Notes: generated by a model from the letters alone, not told the origin. A stretch of DNA of 64,000 nt from JBCCAG01 sp050331115 (GCA_050331115.1 JBHJHD010000011.1:1-64000), one strand, 5' to 3'; shown: positions 14,021-24,075, numbered from the stretch's first letter. Translations and numbers: made by a program.

Positions 14021-16267
14021 CTAGACAGCAGCCCCTTCCACCGGGTCAAAGCTCACATTGGACACAGCGCCGCTGTTCTCCAGGGTCACATCCAGACGGC
14101 CCACTGAGCTATTGCCTAGGGCTGTACCCAAGTGAATCGTCTGCAGCGCGTTGTTGTGCCCCATGGGAATGTCTATCACCTCCAGCACCGTGGTGTCGTT
14201 CTCTCCATAGAGCGTGATCGAGCTCTGGTCCTCTTCGTTATCTAGAATATCGACGCTTTCCAAGCTCACGCCGCCGTCAAAGTCAAAGCTGAGCGTGCCG
14301 CCCTGGGCGCTGTCGTCTGGGTCACTAGCGTCGCCATCCTCTGAAAGGATTAGCACTAGACCCAGGTCCTCTGACTGCAGATCGAAATCGCCGCCGGTCG
14401 GCCTTTCGCTGTCGAAGAGCATGGCAGGGGTGCGCTCATCGGCAGACGAAATCATAACCCCCTCAAACTGATCGCTCACCAGGGTACCCCCGCTCAGCCC
14501 TGGCTGGTCAAAATTCAGGCCGGGATCACCGGACGCCGCGTCCTCAAAATCTGCGGGGGCGATCGCAAACTGACTGCGAACTTCGGGAACCCGCAGGGCA
14601 ATATCGGGGTCCGCTAGCAGCGCCGCTTCGGTGTAGGGCTCTACGCCGTAGGTGGTCACCGTCAGCGCTTGCGTAGCAGGATCAATCGCAAACTCGCTCC
14701 AGCCGTAGTGATGGGCCGCGATATACTCCCCCTGCAGCAGCGTCGCGTCGATGTCGGAGTCCTCTAGCCCTATGGGGTCAAAGCCCAAGGGCGTCAGCCT
14801 AGCGTCCACGATCTCACGCACGTACTGGTTTTGGGCGTCTACCCCGGTGAGGCTCAAGTATTCAGCCTGGCTCTTGCCCTGAGCTTCTAAAAGCGCAGGT
14901 GGTGTAAAAGCAACGGTGGCGGGGCCAAACGGTGCGGCGAAGGTCTCGTTGAAGGGCTCCGGCAAGAACGGTACGGTAAGCTGAATGCCCACCGGGCCGA
15001 TCATGACGTCCACGACGTCGGTGGGGATTTGCGGCCCGTCGAAGAAGGCTTGATAGGTAACGTTGTTGACCACATTGCCATGGAAGTCGCCCGTCACAAA
15101 CACCACATTGTCGATGTCGTTCTCGCTGATGAAGCCCAGCAGCTCGGCCCGCTCGGCGGCGTAGCCCTCCCAGCGCTCCCCCGCCACGGGAACGCCGAAG
15201 TTTTGGATGGGCACCGTGGAAAAGACAAATTTCCAGGTAATACCGGCCGTCTCAGCCGCTAGCAGGTCTTGCTTAAACTGCTCTAGCTGCGCTTCTCCAA
15301 GCAGGGTGCGGCCCGGCTCAAAGGCGGATTTTAGGTAGGCCTGGATGTCTTCTTCGGGGGCGGCTTCTGAGATAAAGGGCAGCGGCGCGTCTCTAAAAGA
15401 GCGCAGGTCTAGGGTGTAGGTGGCCGCATCCCTACCAAAGGTGTTGAAGCGGTAGAGCTGTTGCTCATTGGCCGTGCGCTCGTCGCCCGTCTCTCCGTAG
15501 AACAAGTCGCGGAGCGGCTTGTAGTCTTGAAAGGCGGTGAGGGCGTCCTCGAAAACCGGGGTGTCATTGACAAAGCCAATCTCGGCGTCGCCAAAGATTT
15601 GGTCTTCTTGGGGAGAGTCCGCCGGGGCCGCGCCGCCCGCAAAGTCGTTGGTGATTTCGTGGTCATCCCAAGTAGCGTAGACCGGGGTGGCAGCCCGCAG
15701 GGCAGCCCAATTGTTGACGCCGAAGCGCTCAGCATAGATCTCAGCGTGCTTGATGCGAAATTCTTCTAGGGTTTGCGCCTGGGTGACTCCCGGCAGGGCC
15801 GCCGATTCGCTGTCGGCTTCCACGGTGTCTCCCATCTGCACGAAGAAGTCTAGGTCGCGCTCCGGTACGTTGCCGATCGCTGGGTAGGGGCTCAGCTCTC
15901 CCTGCCAATCTCCCGAGACGCCAAACCGCAGTCCAGAATAGGTGCTTAGGGAGACGGCGGTACGGAACTGGCCAGCTTCCATCTCTCCCACCCGGTCAGT
16001 GACCCGATAAAAATACTGAGTCGCTGGCGCTAGGTCGACTAGCTCGGTTTTAATCGGCACCAGCGGATCGTCTACGGTTTCCGTTTGGGCGGCGACTATG
16101 GCGCTAAAGGCTGCATCTGTCGACAGCTCAAATAGGACGTCCCCCGGGATGACGCTGCGGGTCCAAAGCACTGCCGCGTCGGTCGTAACGTCACCGGAGG
16201 CAACCCCGTTAGGCAAAGTGTCAATGATGCCTAAATCGAAATCGGGTTCACTGGGAGCATTTACCAT
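14021..16267 (-). CDS. phoD: PhoD-type alkaline phosphatase/phosphodiesterase with extra C-terminal domain
   Basis: 748 residues. It opens with a PhoD_N-type beta domain (LPNGVASGDVTTDAAVLWTR) and continues with the metallophosphatase core, where the metal ligands are visible: SGDWQGE, VQMGDTVEAD, TWDDHEITND and VTGDFHGN. Residues about 610-748 form a separate acidic beta-rich domain (PTGGDFDL, GLVLILSEDGDASDPDDSA, FDFDGGVSLESV), a module common on secreted proteins of aquatic bacteria. There is no Tat or Sec signal, which is common for large cyanobacterial extracellular phosphatases, so export by another route, such as type I secretion, is inferred. It would release phosphate from esters outside the cell under phosphate limitation. 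Confidence 0.9.
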   Translation of the reverse strand: MVNAPSEPDFDLGIIDTLPNGVASGDVTTDAAVLWTRSVIPGDVLFELSTDAAFSAIVAAQTETVDDPLVPIKTELVDLAPATQYFYRVTDRVGEMEAGQFRTAVSLSTYSGLRFGVSGDWQGELSPYPAIGNVPERDLDFFVQMGDTVEADSESAALPGVTQAQTLEEFRIKHAEIYAERFGVNNWAALRAATPVYATWDDHEITNDFAGGAAPADSPQEDQIFGDAEIGFVNDTPVFEDALTAFQDYKPLRDLFYGETGDERTANEQQLYRFNTFGRDAATYTLDLRSFRDAPLPFISEAAPEEDIQAYLKSAFEPGRTLLGEAQLEQFKQDLLAAETAGITWKFVFSTVPIQNFGVPVAGERWEGYAAERAELLGFISENDIDNVVFVTGDFHGNVVNNVTYQAFFDGPQIPTDVVDVMIGPVGIQLTVPFLPEPFNETFAAPFGPATVAFTPPALLEAQGKSQAEYLSLTGVDAQNQYVREIVDARLTPLGFDPIGLEDSDIDATLLQGEYIAAHHYGWSEFAIDPATQALTVTTYGVEPYTEAALLADPDIALRVPEVRSQFAIAPADFEDAASGDPGLNFDQPGLSGGTLVSDQFEGVMISSADERTPAMLFDSERPTGGDFDLQSEDLGLVLILSEDGDASDPDDSAQGGTLSFDFDGGVSLESVDILDNEEDQSSITLYGENDTTVLEVIDIPMGHNNALQTIHLGTALGNSSVGRLDVTLENSGAVSNVSFDPVEGAAV

Positions 16268-16806
16268 GTAGTAAGACCTCGCTCAAAGGAGCATCGTGGG
16301 CATTTAAGGCCTCTAAATCTCGGGCGGCAGGCTATAAGCCTGTCCGAGAGCGGGTTTCGCTAATGCGTCAATGAAATGCACTAGGCGATGTGTCGATTGG
16401 CACCTAAATTTTTCATACCATACCGCCGCGGGGCGCGATCGCCATGTCGCCTGCCCCACATTGATCAAATCTGCTCGGTCAAATCTGTAGGGCTGTTCTG
16501 TAGCACTGTGAGCGGTCTGCAGGAAAGCGATCTGCAGGAAAGCAGGCTGTGGGAACTGGGCAGCAGGGAGACGAAGCCTCACGCCTTATGGGGATAAACC
16601 ACAAATGTTATGCTAGGTAAAATCAAAATACCTGCGTTCATTTCTCAACCGCTGTACTGCTCCCAGTGCGGTTTTTAAGCGTGCTCTTTAGGCTAGATGC
16701 AGTTCACCTGACACCCCAACCATGATGCTTCAACACCCCGTAGTCTCACCCTGTCCGAGATTGGAGGATTGCTAACAACCTACAGTTGTGCGCATCTAAA
16801 AACCTT
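16268..16806. other. Intergenic region between divergent phoD and antiporter genes
   Basis: 539 bases. Two overlapping antisense frames of 69 and 89 codons (16313-16597) have no ribosome sites and are rejected. A direct repeat of TCTGCAGGAAAGC lies at 16516-16543. No clear Pho box was recognised for phoD, although this is where one would lie. Confidence 0.5.
16516..16543. repeat. Tandem duplication of TCTGCAGGAAAGC, 15-bp period
   Basis: Two perfect 13-bp copies start at 16516 and 16531. It belongs to the set of short tandem duplications scattered through the window. Confidence 0.8.
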
Positions 16807-18792
16807 ATGGACACGCCTTTTGAAATTACGCTGCAGATGGTGCTGGTCACCATATCGGGGATCACGGCTCAGGTTTTAGGGGATTACCTGAAGCTGCCCA
16901 GCATCGTCTTTCTACTACTGTTCGGCATGCTGCTGGGGTCCGACGGACTCGCCATTATTCATCCCAGCATGCTGGGCGTAGGGCTAGAGGTCATCGTTGC
17001 CCTCTCCGTCGCCCTGATCCTGTTTGAGGGTGGCCTCAACCTAGAGCTGCGGGACCTAGGGCGCGTCTCGGGTAGCCTGCAGAACCTAGTCACATTCGGC
17101 ACCTTGATCACGCTAATTGGGGGCGGTATGGCGGCCCACTGGTTTAGCGAATTTCCCTGGACGCTGGCGTTTCTATACGCGTCCTTAGTCGTCGTCACCG
17201 GCCCCACCGTGATTACGCCTCTGCTGAAACAGGTGCAGGTGGAGCGGCGGGTTGCGGCGCTGCTGGAGGGGGAAGGGGTGCTGGTGGACCCGGTGGGTGC
17301 CATCCTGGCCGTCGTGGTGCTAGACGTGATTCTCAACGGCGATACCGATCCCGTCATGGTGATCAGCGGCCTGCTGCTGCGGCTCAGCATCGGCGGCGCG
17401 ATCGGGGCGATTGGCGGCTGGCTGATGGGGCTATTCTTGAAGCGGGCTGACTTCCTGTCTGAAGATTCTAAAAACCTGGTCGTGCTGGCAGGCGTATGGG
17501 GCCTATTTGGTCTGGCGCAGACGATTCGCAGCGAGTCGGGGCTAATGACCACGGTGATTGCGGGCATCGTGCTGCGGGCGTCATCCCTGCCGGAAGAGCG
17601 GCTGCTGCGCCGATTCAAGGGGCAGCTGACGGTGCTAGCGGTATCGGTACTGTTTATCCTGCTGTCAGCGGATCTCTCGATCGCCAGCCTGTTTGCCCTA
17701 GGGTGGGGGGCGCTGGCAACGGTGGTGACGCTAATGCTGGTGGTGCGCCCCATCAATATCTGGGCCTGCACCTGGAACAGCGATCTCAACTGGCGGCAAA
17801 AGCTATTTTTGGCCTGGGTGGCGCCCAAAGGCATCGTCTCGGCGTCGGTGGCCTCGCTGTTTGCCATCTTGCTCACCGAGCGGGGCATCAGCGGCGGCGA
17901 TGCTATCAAGGCCCTTGTCTTCTTGACGATCATTACCACCGTTGCCGCCCAGGGCCTGACGGCGGGCTGGGTAGCCCAGTTGCTGGGCATCACCTCGACC
18001 CAGGCTACCGGGGCCGTGATTGTCGGCTGCAATCCTTTTAGCAAGCTCATTGCACGCCTGTTTAATGACCGAGGCGAGTCCGTCGTTCTAATTGATACCG
18101 ACGAGGAGGCCTGCATAGAGGCGGAAAAGGAAGGGCTGACCGTTATTGCCAGCAGCGCGCTAGAGGTCGATGTGCTAGAGGAAGCGGGCCTGGCCACTGC
18201 GGGTACCTTTCTGGCAATGACCAACAACAGCGAGGTGAATTCTGTACTGGCGCAGCGGGCGACCGAGGAGTTCAAGCCGCCTCGGGTGCTAGCGGTGACC
18301 ACCGGCGAGCTGAAGACCGACCTGGAGCTAGTGGAAGACAGCGGCGGCAATAAAGCGCCCAAGCCCCCTACCGCGAAGGTGCAGCAGGCCTTTGTGCAAA
18401 AGCTGCCACTTAAGGCCTGGAATGGCCATATTCAAGAGGGGGCTATCAAGCTGGGAGAGACGACTCTCAAGGAACCAGGCTTCCTGTTTCAACAGGCCCA
18501 TCTCAAAGCGCTAACGCGGGCCGGAGAGCTTGTGCCCATTATGGTGGAGCGCGAAAAGCGACTACAGGTGGTGAGGGCCCAGGAAGAATGGCAGGCGGGC
18601 GATCGCATCTTTTATCTGCTTCACGATCCGCGGCCCAAGCTGCTGCGCCGGCTGTCGGGTAGCTCAACGCCGTCTCGACTGGCGATTGAAAAGCTGCCTG
18701 CGGTGGAAGAAATTCCCCTCCCCAAGCCGCCTGGCCTAGACGAGCAGCCGGGCGCTCTGCCGCTACCGCCCCAGGCGCAGCAGACTACATAA
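16807..18792 (+). CDS. NhaP/CPA1-type cation:proton antiporter with TrkA-N domain
   Basis: 661 residues from the ATG at 16807; a GTG 21 bp earlier is less likely because the family begins close to the first membrane helix. About twelve membrane segments fill residues 1-400 (for example FLLLFGMLLGSDG and ALILFEGGLNLELRDL), with TGPTVITPLL at the transport site. An RCK/TrkA-N Rossmann domain follows: GAVIVGCNPFSKLIARLF, then VVLIDTDEEAC. A Pro-rich end closes the protein. Such proteins exchange Na+ or K+ for protons, and the nucleotide-binding domain gates them. The ion is not fixed by sequence. Confidence 0.9.
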   Translation: MDTPFEITLQMVLVTISGITAQVLGDYLKLPSIVFLLLFGMLLGSDGLAIIHPSMLGVGLEVIVALSVALILFEGGLNLELRDLGRVSGSLQNLVTFGTLITLIGGGMAAHWFSEFPWTLAFLYASLVVVTGPTVITPLLKQVQVERRVAALLEGEGVLVDPVGAILAVVVLDVILNGDTDPVMVISGLLLRLSIGGAIGAIGGWLMGLFLKRADFLSEDSKNLVVLAGVWGLFGLAQTIRSESGLMTTVIAGIVLRASSLPEERLLRRFKGQLTVLAVSVLFILLSADLSIASLFALGWGALATVVTLMLVVRPINIWACTWNSDLNWRQKLFLAWVAPKGIVSASVASLFAILLTERGISGGDAIKALVFLTIITTVAAQGLTAGWVAQLLGITSTQATGAVIVGCNPFSKLIARLFNDRGESVVLIDTDEEACIEAEKEGLTVIASSALEVDVLEEAGLATAGTFLAMTNNSEVNSVLAQRATEEFKPPRVLAVTTGELKTDLELVEDSGGNKAPKPPTAKVQQAFVQKLPLKAWNGHIQEGAIKLGETTLKEPGFLFQQAHLKALTRAGELVPIMVEREKRLQVVRAQEEWQAGDRIFYLLHDPRPKLLRRLSGSSTPSRLAIEKLPAVEEIPLPKPPGLDEQPGALPLPPQAQQTT

Positions 18793-19086
18793 TTTCAGGC
18801 TTTTCCCTTGGGAAATGTTGTATTCCTTAATACGCCCGCCTCGGCGCTGACAACCCTAAAGAAAACCCTAAAGCTTGGTCAGGACCGAGAAACCGTCACT
18901 ACAGTGGAGTAAGAGAAAGGTTCAGTCTCACGGCAGGTTTTCGAGAAGCAGCGACTCAGACGTCCGCGGCATCGCTGTTACGCTTCGCAATATTTTCTCC
19001 GTCGTGCAGCTGAGCCGATTGACCTAGGTCCGATCCATGGCGTGACCTAGCAGACAGCGACTCAACATTTGTCACAAGAGGTCTTA

Positions 19087-20037
19087 ATGGCTCATTTTGC
19101 TCAGTGGCCGACCCATCGACCCGATCAGGCGACATCCACTGGTGCCCCACAGCTCAACTCAGCGGCGGTTCAGCAAGTTCGTCGCCTCGTCTGGAAGATG
19201 GCGATCGCTACCTTTATTTTGATGGCGATTGGCAGCGCGACCCGGGTGATGAACGCTGGCCTGGCCTGCCCCGACTGGCCGCTGTGCTACGGCACTTTAA
19301 TCCCCACCCAGCAAATGAACCTACAGGTGTTTCTAGAGTGGATTCACCGCCTGGATGCGTCTTTAATTGGCCTGATGGCGATCGCGCTAGTGGCGCTCTC
19401 CTGGCGGCGGCGACTGGTTCTACCCCAGTGGTTGCCCTGGGCCTCTCTGGGGGCGCTGGCGTTGGTTCTCGTTCAGGGACTGCTGGGCGGCCTCACCGTG
19501 ACCCAGCTGCTTCGCTTTGATATTGTTACGGCCCACTTAGGTACGGCGCTGCTGTTCTTCATCACCCTGCTGACCATCGGCCTGCTGCTGCTCCCCGCCC
19601 CTGCAGTGCAGCCCCGCCGCCCTCTGCTGCTCCCCGCCGTTAGCCTCACCGCTGTCGCGCTGATCTACGCCCAAAGCCTCTCCGGCGGGTTAGTGGGCTC
19701 CCAGTGGGCGCTCCATCAGTGCCTACAGCTGACCCAGCTCTGTTCGGTGGTCAATATCCACCTGCTGGGGGTCATTCCCACCAGCATTGCCGTGGTTACC
19801 GCCGTCGCCCTGGGATGGCAATTGGAGACGCGCCTCGCCCGCGCTGCGGCGGCGCTGCTGGTGGCGCAAATTTTTCTGGGAACGGCGACGTTTCGACTAC
19901 ACCTCCAGGTCGAGCTATTGACCATCAGCCATCAGGTGGTAGCGGCGGCGCTGCTGGGCAGCCTGGTGTGCATCGCGGTCCGCAGCCTGCAGGCGGCCCA
20001 GGCCGGCGGGTTCGCTAGCGAGACCCTAGCCCGCTAG
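19087..20037 (+). CDS. ctaA: Haem A synthase
   Basis: 316 residues from the ATG at 19087, chosen because AAGAGG lies 5 bp upstream; an earlier TTG at 19069 is unlikely. Eight membrane helices carry the paired histidines of the CtaA/Cox15 family: EWIHRLDASLIG, VTAHLGTALLFF, VNIHLLGV and TISHQVVAAALLG; the loop after helix I has NAGLACPDWPLCYG with the conserved cysteines. It oxidises the C8 methyl of haem O to make haem A for cytochrome c oxidase. ctaB follows 95 bp downstream. Confidence 0.95.
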   Translation: MAHFAQWPTHRPDQATSTGAPQLNSAAVQQVRRLVWKMAIATFILMAIGSATRVMNAGLACPDWPLCYGTLIPTQQMNLQVFLEWIHRLDASLIGLMAIALVALSWRRRLVLPQWLPWASLGALALVLVQGLLGGLTVTQLLRFDIVTAHLGTALLFFITLLTIGLLLLPAPAVQPRRPLLLPAVSLTAVALIYAQSLSGGLVGSQWALHQCLQLTQLCSVVNIHLLGVIPTSIAVVTAVALGWQLETRLARAAAALLVAQIFLGTATFRLHLQVELLTISHQVVAAALLGSLVCIAVRSLQAAQAGGFASETLAR

Positions 20038-20132
20038 CGCTAGGCTGGCAAGACGACTAAAGCCGGCGAAACGCTAGCCCGCTTACCGGTGTCTCCTCAA
20101 TATTTCTGAATTACTTTGAACCCAAGATTTCT

Positions 20133-21098
20133 ATGCAAAACGTTGCGACTCCTGTCCGTCACCACACCAACCTCTGGCAGCTCCTGCAGAGCTACTGGCA
20201 GCTCACCAAGCCCCGTATCATCATCCTGCTGCTAATTACCACAGCCGGCAGCATGTGGATTGCTGCGGCGGGCGCGGTAGACCCGGTGCTTCTGCTCTCG
20301 ACAATCACGGGCGGTGCCCTAGCAGCCGCCTCAGCCAACACCATCAACTGCCTGTACGATCGCGACATCGACTACGAAATGGAGCGCACCCGCCATCGCC
20401 CGCTGCCCTCGGGCCGGGTGCAGCCGCGAGACGCGCTGCTGTTTGCGATCGCCCTAGCGCTGCTCTCCTTTTGTCTCCTGACGACAGCCGCCAACCTGCT
20501 TAGCGCTCTGCTGGCCATGTCGGGAATTGTCACCTACGTGCTGGTCTACACCCACTGGCTGAAGCGCCACAACAGCCAGAATATCGTCATCGGCGGCGCG
20601 GCAGGCGCTATTCCTCCGCTGGTGGGCTGGGCGGCGGTGACCGGTGAGCTGAGCTGGCCCGCCTGGATTCTGTTTGCCATCGTCTTTGTGTGGACGCCGC
20701 CCCATTTTTGGGCGCTGGCGATGATGATTCGCGAAGATTACGCCAAGGTGGGCGTGCCCATGCTGCCGGTCGTGGTTGGCGAAGAGTCCACTGCCCGCCA
20801 GATTTTGGGCTACACCATCCTGCTGCTGCCTACCACGCTGCTGCTGGTCTACCCCTTCGGCGTCTTGGGGAGCGTGTATGCCGTCAGCGCCCTTTATTTG
20901 GGCGGTCTGTTCATCGTCAAGGCTTGGGCGCTGCTGCAAAGCCCGTCTGACCTAGGCTTGGCGCGATCGCTGTTTAAGTATTCTATCTTCTACATGATGC
21001 TGCTGAGCGCCGCCATGGCTGTAGATAGTCTGCCAGTGACCCATGAGCTGACGGCTACGGTTGCTCGCTTTGGTCATCAGCTGCTAGCCCTGCTATAG
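20133..21098 (+). CDS. ctaB: Protohaem IX farnesyltransferase (haem O synthase)
   Basis: 321 residues with nine membrane helices. The UbiA-type signature is present: NTINCLYDRDIDYEMERT, where the Asp residues bind Mg2+ and farnesyl diphosphate, followed by RHRPLPSGR and, further on, WTPPHFWALAM and YAKVGVPMLPVV. It attaches a farnesyl group to haem B to give haem O, the substrate of CtaA, so the two neighbours make haem A in sequence. In other cyanobacteria ctaA and ctaB lie next to an ABC exporter pair, as they nearly do here. Confidence 0.96.
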   Translation: MQNVATPVRHHTNLWQLLQSYWQLTKPRIIILLLITTAGSMWIAAAGAVDPVLLLSTITGGALAAASANTINCLYDRDIDYEMERTRHRPLPSGRVQPRDALLFAIALALLSFCLLTTAANLLSALLAMSGIVTYVLVYTHWLKRHNSQNIVIGGAAGAIPPLVGWAAVTGELSWPAWILFAIVFVWTPPHFWALAMMIREDYAKVGVPMLPVVVGEESTARQILGYTILLLPTTLLLVYPFGVLGSVYAVSALYLGGLFIVKAWALLQSPSDLGLARSLFKYSIFYMMLLSAAMAVDSLPVTHELTATVARFGHQLLALL

Positions 21099-21194
21099 GC
21101 TAAAGCTAAGCTAGTGGCGATGCTTGTGGCATTGAGATCAACGGCGGCAGCTCAGCGTACGCGTTTAGCGCAGCTCTTGGCCCTTACCCCCCAA

Positions 21195-21220
21195 CCCCTC
21201 TCCCAGTTCTGGGAGAGGGG
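21195..21220. repeat. Perfect 12-bp intergenic palindrome after ctaB
   Basis: CCCCTCTCCCAG and CTGGGAGAGGGG pair perfectly across a TT loop, inside the context CCCCCCAACCCCTC. I recall this CCCCTCTCCCAG-type palindrome as a frequent intergenic repeat of filamentous cyanobacteria. It lies between the convergent ends of ctaB and the Wzz-like gene and could also end transcription. Confidence 0.75.
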
Positions 21221-21328
21221 AGCCTGGTTCCCTGCCCTCAGGATTGAGGAAAGGCTAAGGATGGGGCTTTACTAGGAAGCTAAACAGATACACCTCCCTG
21301 AGGTGCCGCCGCTGGCCCATTGCTCTTC

Positions 21329-22780
21329 TTACACAAACTCGCCCTCAATCACCTTCTGGCGACGGCGGGCAAAAACCGCCGCGCCCGCAGCCAGCCCTGC
21401 GATCGCCCCGATATAGTAAGGCGAAACGCTCGGCCATCGGCTGTGCCAAAGCCCGCCAGCGTCAGCTTCTTCGGGGGAAATAACCTCTGGCGGAGATATG
21501 ACCTGCCAGGACAGCAGCTCCAGGTCAGCATCGTCCTGGAGCTGCTCCCGGCGATCGATATAGTTTTGCAGGATGCTGCTGTTGGCCAAAAGCTGCTGCT
21601 CAGCAGCGCCGTACTGCCGCAGCAGACCCGTAATCCGGCGGCGCTCTGTCGCTAGCGTAGCCTCGACCTGCGCAAGGGTCTTTTGGCGTAGCTCCAAAAC
21701 CTCAATCTGATGCACGATCCCTACCAGCTTCTGCAGCAGCTCACCGTATATGGGCTGCTGAAACACAGGGTCAACTGGTCCTCGGGGATTGTCAAGAAAT
21801 CTTCGCAGACTGCCCTGGGCCGTTTGATTGAGCTGGGCAGAAATCGCGCTGTGCCGCTGATGGAGGGCGCGTAAGGATTGACTGTTTGCCTGAGGGCGGC
21901 CAAACTCAGCGGCAATTTGCTGCTCGACCTGCCGGAGCTCCTGCAGCCGCTGCTGGTAGGGCGCATCACGCTGCAGGAGCGTCCTGGCCGGCGTTTGAGA
22001 GAGACCCACGCGATCCTGCAGCACAGCGCGCGCTTTATAGGCGGCGGAGAGGCGCTGATTGATGTCAATGCTCTGTCGCTTAACGTCAGCGGTTCGAGCT
22101 GCCGCGAGCTTTGCCTGTTGACTAGGTGCTGGTCCGCTGCCGTACAGCCGGCGAAGCTGATCTTGATCGGCCCTGACCCGCTGCTGCACCTGAGGAATCT
22201 GCGCTTCCACAAACTGCAGACCCCGGCAAGCGGACTGGCGACAGGTGTGGCCGTGGCTGAGGTAGGTTGAGCTGACCTGCTCGATGACGGCCTCCGCCAT
22301 ATCGGCATCGGGATGGCGGTAGCGGATGTCAAAGGTTTCCCCTACGGCTTCGATGGTTAGCGACTGAAGCAGACCGTCATAGGTAATATCGACAGATCGG
22401 GACTGAAGCTGAGCGACGACTGGTTCGAGCAGAGCCGGGCTCTCCATCACCTCAAGCTGCGTCTGTAGATCCAAATGGACCGCCTGCTCGCCCTGGGCCG
22501 CCAGGGTGACGCGGGCCTCGTAGGTTGGCGGGATAACCTGAGTAATCTGATCGACTACGCCCACCGCAGCGGCGATCGCCACGCCAGCGGCGAGACCAAT
22601 AGGTAGAAAGCGATCGCTGGGGTCGGGGTGACATATCGATGCGTCGTAGCCCACGGGAGCCCTTTCCGACTGGGCCGCGAGCACAACCGCTGCAGAAGAC
22701 GAAACAATCACGTAAGGCAGACCCTCTGAATGCGCTGATTCAGATGAGGCCCAAAGGGGCAACATCGCGATTGTTTCCAT
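21329..22780 (-). CDS. Wzz/GumC-like polysaccharide chain-length or export protein
   Basis: 483 residues from the ATG at 22780, preceded by AGGAGG. A membrane helix near residue 55 (LPIGLAAGVAIAAAVGVVDQ), a Wzz-type periplasmic domain with strands around PPTYEARVTLAA, a long coiled coil (residues about 190-430, for example QVQQRVRADQDQLRRLYG) and a second membrane helix at the C-terminus (YYIGAIAGLAAGAAVFARRR) form the layout of polysaccharide co-polymerases. There is no tyrosine-kinase domain. The first 50 residues contain a low-complexity lead. It lies on the opposite strand between ctaB and the ABC genes. Confidence 0.75.
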   Translation of the reverse strand: METIAMLPLWASSESAHSEGLPYVIVSSSAAVVLAAQSERAPVGYDASICHPDPSDRFLPIGLAAGVAIAAAVGVVDQITQVIPPTYEARVTLAAQGEQAVHLDLQTQLEVMESPALLEPVVAQLQSRSVDITYDGLLQSLTIEAVGETFDIRYRHPDADMAEAVIEQVSSTYLSHGHTCRQSACRGLQFVEAQIPQVQQRVRADQDQLRRLYGSGPAPSQQAKLAAARTADVKRQSIDINQRLSAAYKARAVLQDRVGLSQTPARTLLQRDAPYQQRLQELRQVEQQIAAEFGRPQANSQSLRALHQRHSAISAQLNQTAQGSLRRFLDNPRGPVDPVFQQPIYGELLQKLVGIVHQIEVLELRQKTLAQVEATLATERRRITGLLRQYGAAEQQLLANSSILQNYIDRREQLQDDADLELLSWQVISPPEVISPEEADAGGLWHSRWPSVSPYYIGAIAGLAAGAAVFARRRQKVIEGEFV

Positions 22781-22939
22781 AATCCTCCTCGCAATACGTC
22801 GGTGCACAATATGTCGGCTTGCGCTTCCGATGAGTTATACGGTGTTTCCACGGACCCATCGGGACACCTACTCATCTTCCCAAGCAGGCGGCTACAATTA
22901 ATGTAGAGTCTAAACATCAAGGGACAACTTGGCTGACCT

Positions 22940-23959
22940 ATGACCCCAGCGGTGCTCATCAAAGATTTGCAGAAGCGCTACGGCTCCGTTGAGGCGCTCA
23001 ACGGGGTCTCGTTTCACATCGAGCCGGGCGAGATCTTTGGGCTGCTTGGGCCCAACGGAGCCGGAAAGACCACGCTCCTGCGCTGCCTGTGCACTTTGGC
23101 ATCGCCAGATTCAGGAGAAATTCAGGTCTCTGGTATCTCGGTGCTAGACGAGCCCAAGCTGGCTCGCCAGCGGATTGGCTATGTGGCCCAGGAGGTGGCG
23201 CTAGACAAAGTGCTCACCGGGCAAGAGCTGCTCGAGCTGCAGGCGGCGCTCTACCACATTCCCCGGGTGGAGGCGACGCGGCGCGTTGAGTCGATGGCTT
23301 CGCTGCTGGGGCTCAGTGGCCGACTAGGCCAAAAAAGCGGCACTTACTCTGGCGGTCTACAAAAGCGCCTCGACTTGGCCGCTGGCCTGCTGCACCAGCC
23401 CGACGTCCTCGTACTCGATGAGCCCACGGTAGGGTTAGACATCGAGAGTCGCGTAGTAGTCTGGGACTTTCTGCGGCAGCTAAAGGCCAACGGAACGACG
23501 GTGCTGCTGACCAGTCACTACCTTGAAGAGGTGGATGCGCTAGCGGACCGCGTCGCTATCATCGACAAAGGAGCCGTAATTGCATCGGGCACCTCCTCTG
23601 CTCTCAAGGACAAGGTCGGGGGCGATCGCATCACCCTGCGCATTCGCGAGTTCACCTCGGATGATGAAGCGGCCCAGGCCCGCGGGCTGCTGGAGGCGCT
23701 GCCGTTTGTGCAGGAGATCATTATCAATGCGTCCCAGGGCAACTCTTTGAACCTGGTTGTCGATCCCCAGAGCGAGGCCCTCGTCACGGTGCAGCAGGCG
23801 CTTAAGTCTGCAGGGCTACCCACCTTCGGTATTTCCCAGGCCCGCCCTAGCCTGGATGACGTCTACCTAGCCGCCACCGGGAAGACCCTGATGGATGCAG
23901 AGCTTGCCGCCGCCGGCAGCCGCGATCTGAAGGCCGAACGTAAGCAGAGCATGCGGTAG
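22940..23959 (+). CDS. ABC-2 exporter ATP-binding protein
   Basis: 339 residues. Walker A is GPNGAGKTTLLR, the signature is YSGGLQKRLDLA, and Walker B with the catalytic Glu is VLVLDEPTVGLD; the switch His is in LLTSHYLEE. A C-terminal domain of about 110 residues follows, as in daunorubicin-resistance/DrrA-type ATPases. It pairs with the permease 116 bp downstream. The substrate is unknown. In several cyanobacteria a similar pair follows ctaA-ctaB, which suggests a link with respiratory oxidase assembly or haem handling; this is inference. Confidence 0.92.
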   Translation: MTPAVLIKDLQKRYGSVEALNGVSFHIEPGEIFGLLGPNGAGKTTLLRCLCTLASPDSGEIQVSGISVLDEPKLARQRIGYVAQEVALDKVLTGQELLELQAALYHIPRVEATRRVESMASLLGLSGRLGQKSGTYSGGLQKRLDLAAGLLHQPDVLVLDEPTVGLDIESRVVVWDFLRQLKANGTTVLLTSHYLEEVDALADRVAIIDKGAVIASGTSSALKDKVGGDRITLRIREFTSDDEAAQARGLLEALPFVQEIIINASQGNSLNLVVDPQSEALVTVQQALKSAGLPTFGISQARPSLDDVYLAATGKTLMDAELAAAGSRDLKAERKQSMR

Positions 23960-24075
23960 CGATAGCCTACGTCCATATCGCGATTATCCATTGACCTGCT
24001 TCACCTCTAATCGATCTTCTCTACTCTGTTCATTGGATTAGCTTACGCCCAACTCGGACAACACCCCATACCACC

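Noticed and set aside
16313..16597. Overlapping 89- and 69-codon frames on opposite strands
   Set aside because: Neither has a ribosome site, and the tandem repeat inside makes the translations repetitive by chance.
16959..18362. 467-codon open frame antisense to the cation/proton antiporter
   Set aside because: Its translation is Ser/Arg/Thr-rich without any domain, and the opposite strand has a clear transporter. It is a GC-rich shadow frame.
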